This document shows, one piece after another, positions 42,050 to 44,525 of a stretch of DNA of 44,525 nt. Below the pieces are notes generated by a model. It made no database searches. It was given only the letters and a program-made list of their open reading frames with translations, and was not told the origin of the DNA. A program made the position numbers and the translations under genes. Origin of the DNA: Deltaproteobacteria bacterium. GTDB taxonomy: Bacteria; Desulfobacterota; Desulfobaccia; Desulfobaccales; 0-14-0-80-60-11. How positions within the stretch are numbered: the first letter of the stretch is position 1; the number at the start of each line of letters is the position of its first letter. The stretch covers positions 1 to 44,525 of the forward strand of contig JAMCQY010000351.1 of the NCBI GenBank assembly GCA_023381945.1, written 5' to 3'.

Positions 42050-42089
42050 CTTGTATTTAGTAAGTTGACCTGCGTCGACCCAGGATAAA

Positions 42090-42127
42090 AAGCTGAAAGC
42101 TGACTGCTGAAAGCTGAGAGCTACTGA
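42090..42127. repeat. Heptamer-period repeat (AGCTGAA/AGCTGAC)
   Basis: AGCTGAA-AGCTGAC-TGCTGAA-AGCTGAG-AGCTACT runs up to the ATG of thpR. Confidence 0.75.
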
Positions 42128-42691
42128 ATGATTCGCTGCTTTTTGGCCATTGACCTGCCCGAGGACCTGCGCCCGCAGTTGGCCCTGGTGCAGGGGGAAT
42201 TGAAAAAGAGCCAGGCCGACGTGCGTTGGGTGCCGCCGGGCAATATTCATATCACTCTGAAATTTTTCGGGAATGTTACGGACGCCGAAATCCCTAATAT
42301 TGTCGCTGCGGCTCGGGAAGTGGCGATGGGGCAAGCACCATTGACTCTCAAGGTCACCGGGGCCGGGGCCTTTCCCAGCGTCCGCAGTCCCCGGGTAGTC
42401 TGGCTGGGCCTGGGCGGGGATATGCTGCCCTTGGCCCAGCTTTATCAAAGGCTGGAAAAGGCCTTCGCGGCCCTGGACTATCCGCCGGAGACCCGGGCTT
42501 TCAATCCGCACCTGACCCTGGGCCGGGTGCGCTCCCCCGAGGGCCGGGCGCAACTCTCTCGGGCCATCGAGAAACTGGTGGTGGACTGGCCGCCGTTTCC
42601 GGTGCGGGAGATTATTTTGTTTCAAAGCGTCCTGTCGCCTAAGGGGTCGACGTATACGCCGTTGGAAGTGATTAAACTGAGTGAGCGGTGA
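42128..42691 (+). CDS. thpR: RNA 2',3'-cyclic phosphodiesterase (2'-5' RNA ligase family)
   Basis: The 187-residue product is a bacterial two-H phosphoesterase: the two catalytic HXTX motifs are seen as HITL (residue 42 region, NIHITLKFFG) and HLTL (NPHLTLGRVR). These enzymes open 2',3'-cyclic phosphates or join tRNA halves in vitro. It starts MIRCFLAIDLPEDLR as the family does. Position after cinA is typical. The upstream region is filled by heptamer repeats, so a ribosome-binding site is weak. Confidence 0.93.
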   Translation: MIRCFLAIDLPEDLRPQLALVQGELKKSQADVRWVPPGNIHITLKFFGNVTDAEIPNIVAAAREVAMGQAPLTLKVTGAGAFPSVRSPRVVWLGLGGDMLPLAQLYQRLEKAFAALDYPPETRAFNPHLTLGRVRSPEGRAQLSRAIEKLVVDWPPFPVREIILFQSVLSPKGSTYTPLEVIKLSER

Positions 42692-42757
42692 GCAGTAAGC
42701 AGTGAGCAGGTTTGGGGCAGGGGATTAGTGAATAGTTGATAGTGAATAGTGAATAGA
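42681..42757. repeat. Heptamer-period repeats (GTGAGCA; ATAGTGA)
   Basis: GTGAGCG-GTGAGCA-GTAAGCA-GTGAGCA (42681-42708) overlaps the thpR stop codon; TTAGTGA-ATAGTTG-ATAGTGA-ATAGTGA (42724-42751) follows. Two unrelated units, the same seven-base period. Confidence 0.75.
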
Positions 42758-42789
42758 TGTAGGAGGGCACTGCCCACCAATTCCTTGGC

Positions 42790-42838
42790 GTTGGTGGGGC
42801 GGGCGTCCCCGCCCGCCATAGGGTGCGTCTTACGCACC
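42790..42838. repeat. GC-rich palindromes before the toxin-antitoxin pair
   Basis: GGTGGGGCGGGCGTCCC with CGCCCGCC, then GGTGCGTCTTACGCACC. They separate thpR from the toxin-antitoxin promoter. Confidence 0.65.
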
Positions 42839-42847
42839 AATAATAAC

Positions 42848-42875
42848 TTGACAAAGACCTGTAATGTAATACATT
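42848..42875 (+). promoter_or_regulatory. Promoter and operator of the RHH/PIN module
   Basis: TTGACA-N16-TACATT. The -10 region lies inside the palindrome AATGTA-A-TACATT (42863-42875), flanked by TGTAA direct repeats. Binding of the RHH antitoxin here would shut off its own promoter, as is usual for such pairs. The expected transcription start is at or next to ATG 42883, and no Shine-Dalgarno is present. Confidence 0.6.
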
Positions 42876-42882
42876 GTAAGAC

Positions 42883-43104
42883 ATGAAGACCAGCACCTTG
42901 ACCATCAGGCTTGACGAGGAGTTGGATAGGCTCCTGACCAAGGCGGCGAAGCAATCGGGGAGGAATCGGAGTGAGATTGCCCGGGAGGCGTTGCGCCGCC
43001 AACTCCGGGTCAGCCAGTTCGAGGCCCTCCGCCGCAAGATCATGCCTTTCGCGGAGGCGCGGGGATATCTCACCGATGAGGACGTGTTCTCGGAAGTTTC
43101 ATGA
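42883..43104 (+). CDS. Ribbon-helix-helix (CopG-like) antitoxin
   Basis: The 73-residue product has the RHH pattern: TLTIRLDEELDRLLTKAAKQ as the beta-strand and first helix, then NRSEIAREALRRQL as the second helix. The C-terminal tail (EARGYLTDEDVFSEVS) is suited to cover the toxin. It overlaps the PIN gene by four bases (ATGA). It probably represses the operon by the AATGTAATACATT site before it. The start seems leaderless. Confidence 0.88.
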   Translation: MKTSTLTIRLDEELDRLLTKAAKQSGRNRSEIAREALRRQLRVSQFEALRRKIMPFAEARGYLTDEDVFSEVS

Positions 43105-43505
43105 GGGTTCTCCTGGACACCAACGTCATCGTCAGTGCGGTTGCGACCCGGGGGCTGTGCGCCGACGTCTTCCGTGCGGTGCTGTCGGCCCATGAACTCG
43201 TCACCTGCGCCCAGGTTCTTCAGGAGGTTCGGCGAATCTTGGGTACGAAGTTCGGCGTCCCGGAACCGTTGATCGCGGAATACCTGGAACTTATCGGTCA
43301 AGATGCCATCGTGGCCGACCCTGTTGACCTGCCGGACTTACCCATCCAGGACAAGGATGACGCGGTAATAGTCGCCGCGGCTATCAATGCTGGGGCGGAG
43401 GTCCTGGTTACCGGTGATCATGAGCTGCAAAGCCTCAGGAACGTCGGGAAATTAAGGATTATGTCCCCGCGAGGTTTTTGGGAAGAAATGACGGCCCAAG
43501 AATAG
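43101..43505 (+). CDS. PIN-domain toxin (putative TA PIN family)
   Basis: A probable ribonuclease toxin. The 134-residue product begins VLLDTNVIVSAVATRG, the COG1569-type PIN start, with the acidic residues Asp (LDTN), Glu (LQEVRRIL), Asp (KDDAVIVAAA) and Asp (LVTGDHELQSL) in the right order for metal binding. It is coupled by ATGA overlap to the RHH antitoxin. The RNA target is unknown. Confidence 0.9.
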   Translation: MRVLLDTNVIVSAVATRGLCADVFRAVLSAHELVTCAQVLQEVRRILGTKFGVPEPLIAEYLELIGQDAIVADPVDLPDLPIQDKDDAVIVAAAINAGAEVLVTGDHELQSLRNVGKLRIMSPRGFWEEMTAQE

Positions 43506-43603
43506 AATGTAGCGCCGCGGCCCCCGGAAGTGGGGAAAATGTAGCCGCAGGGTTTAGCCTGCGCTGCATTATGCGTAATTTATTACAAGATGGAGGGATA
43601 ATT

Positions 43604-44143
43604 ATGTTTGTACTCGGAAGCGAGAATATTGTTAATGATGAAGAGGAAAAACGCACCAAAACAATACTAAATTATTCTCAGCGTTTCCGTATTTCATGGG
43701 CTATTATCTGGCCTCATTTTGTCATCTTAGGGGCAATTATACTTGTCATTGGCTTGCTTGCTTCCATGACTACAAAAGATAAAGTTAGTTTTTTCCTTCC
43801 TACAGTATTCATGTTAGTATTCATGCTTTTCCCACCTATCGTCCTTACGCCATGGGCAGTGCGAAGAGCTGTAATTCGGTCCTATCAAGGATTCAATTTG
43901 CAAGTTGAGCGCACCAATGACCAAACAAAACCATTGACTCGCACTGATTGGATGGCGCCCGCTTGGTTGTGGTTATGGCGCAATTGGGTCGCTGTGTTAA
44001 TATTGAGTCCTTTAACTAGGATAGAAATCCTTGCAGCAATACCAGCTTTAGTATCATTTTTTGTAATATCTCCCTGGGTTGTTGGCAAAATGATAGAGAA
44101 AAAATACGCAACGACACTATGTTTCAGTGTACAAGCAAATTAG
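43604..44143 (+). CDS. AT-rich predicted membrane protein (179 aa)
   Basis: Not recognised. From ATG 43604 (GGAGGG seven bases upstream) the product has a charged start (NDEEEKRTK) and about four hydrophobic segments: ISWAIIWPHFVILGAIILVIGLL, FFLPTVFMLVFMLFPPIVLT, WVAVLILSPLTR and IPALVSFFVISPWVVG. The frame is open upstream to 43478, but this part has no ribosome-binding site. Base composition is clearly more AT-rich than the rest of the window, suggesting recent arrival with the neighbouring gene. Confidence 0.6.
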   Translation: MFVLGSENIVNDEEEKRTKTILNYSQRFRISWAIIWPHFVILGAIILVIGLLASMTTKDKVSFFLPTVFMLVFMLFPPIVLTPWAVRRAVIRSYQGFNLQVERTNDQTKPLTRTDWMAPAWLWLWRNWVAVLILSPLTRIEILAAIPALVSFFVISPWVVGKMIEKKYATTLCFSVQAN

Positions 44144-44147
44144 CCAA

Positions 44148-44420
44148 ATGAGTCATAGCGCGGCCTGTGGCAGCGGATTATACGGCGTGCGAAAACAAGA
44201 CCAGATAGCAATCATAGGTATTCTTATCGGGCTGGGTGCAACGGTAGTGGCAATGGCACTCCCTCTGGCATATCCTAATTTTCAATCATATGTGTGGCGA
44301 ACCATGTTTTGGGGAGGGTCAGCTGTTGTTACTCTGTTGATTATTTTTTTTATTTGTGACAGGGGGGTATGGCCCTTCCATAAAAAAGATATTATATATC
44401 ACTGCTGTCCGGCACGCTAA
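44148..44420 (+). CDS. AT-rich predicted small membrane protein (90 aa)
   Basis: Not recognised. Two hydrophobic segments (IAIIGILIGLGATVVAMALPLA and GGSAVVTLLIIFFI) are followed by a Lys/His tail. It starts five bases after the previous gene with ATG 44148, or by overlap with GTG 44127; neither has a clear ribosome-binding site. It shares the AT-rich composition of its neighbour and they probably form one unit. Confidence 0.5.
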   Translation: MSHSAACGSGLYGVRKQDQIAIIGILIGLGATVVAMALPLAYPNFQSYVWRTMFWGGSAVVTLLIIFFICDRGVWPFHKKDIIYHCCPAR

Positions 44421-44525
44421 TTGAATAGCAAAGGTTGTCGGTGGTCTGGTGGACGAAGGCCAAGCAAGGCCCACAAATTCATACGTTCCAGGAGCATGGT
44501 TTGGGCCAGGCGGCTGAGTTGCAGA
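44417..44525 (-). CDS. C-terminal fragment of an unidentified gene at the right edge
   Basis: The minus strand is open from base 44525 to TAG at 44419-44417, reading …LQLSRLAQTMLLERM then NLWALLGLRPPDHR and a short end. GC-rich and codon-like, unlike the AT-rich genes next to it. It overlaps the stop codon of the preceding gene by four bases. Too short to identify; a transposase or housekeeping C-terminus are both possible. Confidence 0.35.
   Translation of the reverse strand, partial: LQLSRLAQTMLLERMNLWALLGLRPPDHRQPLLFN

Noticed and set aside
43478..43603. Longer start for the first AT-rich membrane protein
   Set aside because: The extension overlaps the PIN gene, has GC-rich non-protein-like sequence and no ribosome-binding site; 43604 has a good one.

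Overview
The window is a GC-rich bacterial chromosome segment with densely packed housekeeping genes. Gene content and order point to a sulfate-reducer/syntroph-type Desulfobacterota (former Deltaproteobacteria). The indicators are a SelD that itself contains selenocysteine, the nnrDE-CBS-tsaE, hisHF-rpoH and cinA-thpR groupings, and a TPR lipoprotein followed by a DUF4292-like lipoprotein. No tRNA, rRNA, CRISPR array, prophage or intact insertion sequence was seen.

Layout. 1-1.7 kb (minus strand): a radical SAM/SPASM enzyme cut by the left edge, preceded by a tiny ORF with an excellent ribosome-binding site and a Cys-rich zinc-binding-type small protein. 1.9-2.6 kb: pcm. 2.6-7.1 kb (minus): the cell-shape operon mreB-mreC-mreD-mrdA with its own terminator. 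7.4-13.6 kb (plus): an unknown protein, then the classical rpmH-rnpA-yidD-yidC-jag-mnmE-rsmG cluster, without dnaA or mnmG. 13.7-16.4 kb: an MBOAT acyltransferase and an SGNH-type protein, probably a polysaccharide O-acylation pair. 16.5-18.3 kb: two Dpp/Opp-type permeases without partners. 18.5-19.6 kb: tandem secreted TPR paralogues. 19.8-23.1 kb (minus): a membrane-anchored TPR protein and nnrDE-CBS-tsaE. 23.2-23.45 kb: remains of an outer-membrane protein gene. 23.5-28.5 kb (plus): hisH, hisF, an RpoH-like sigma factor, a large TPR lipoprotein and a DUF4292/LolB-like lipoprotein. 28.8-29.7 kb: a Mut7-C protein and an unknown protein. 30.2-33.3 kb (minus): an EF-G paralogue, a MOSC protein and Mog. 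33.5-38.5 kb (plus): glycosyltransferase, nitroreductase, ModF-like ATPase, selenoprotein selD, tyrS. 38.6-42.7 kb: pcnB (minus), then pgpA, cinA and thpR. 42.8-44.5 kb: an RHH/PIN toxin-antitoxin pair, two AT-rich membrane-protein genes and a fragment at the right edge.

Two themes stand out. First, selenium: selD needs UGA read as Sec (codon 18, with a bSECIS-like hairpin right after it). The tiny ORF beside the radical SAM/SPASM gene is followed in frame by UGA codons and a 17-nt hairpin with a GGU apical loop, so it may be a Sec-containing RiPP precursor; this is unproven. Second, the intergenic spaces are filled with repeats of several kinds. These are a MITE-like family with shared TATAG...GCCAAAAGTTT ends (three copies), heptanucleotide-period repeats with many different unit sequences at gene junctions, and GC-rich palindromes. 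Some of these run into reading frames and create false N-termini or altered C-termini.
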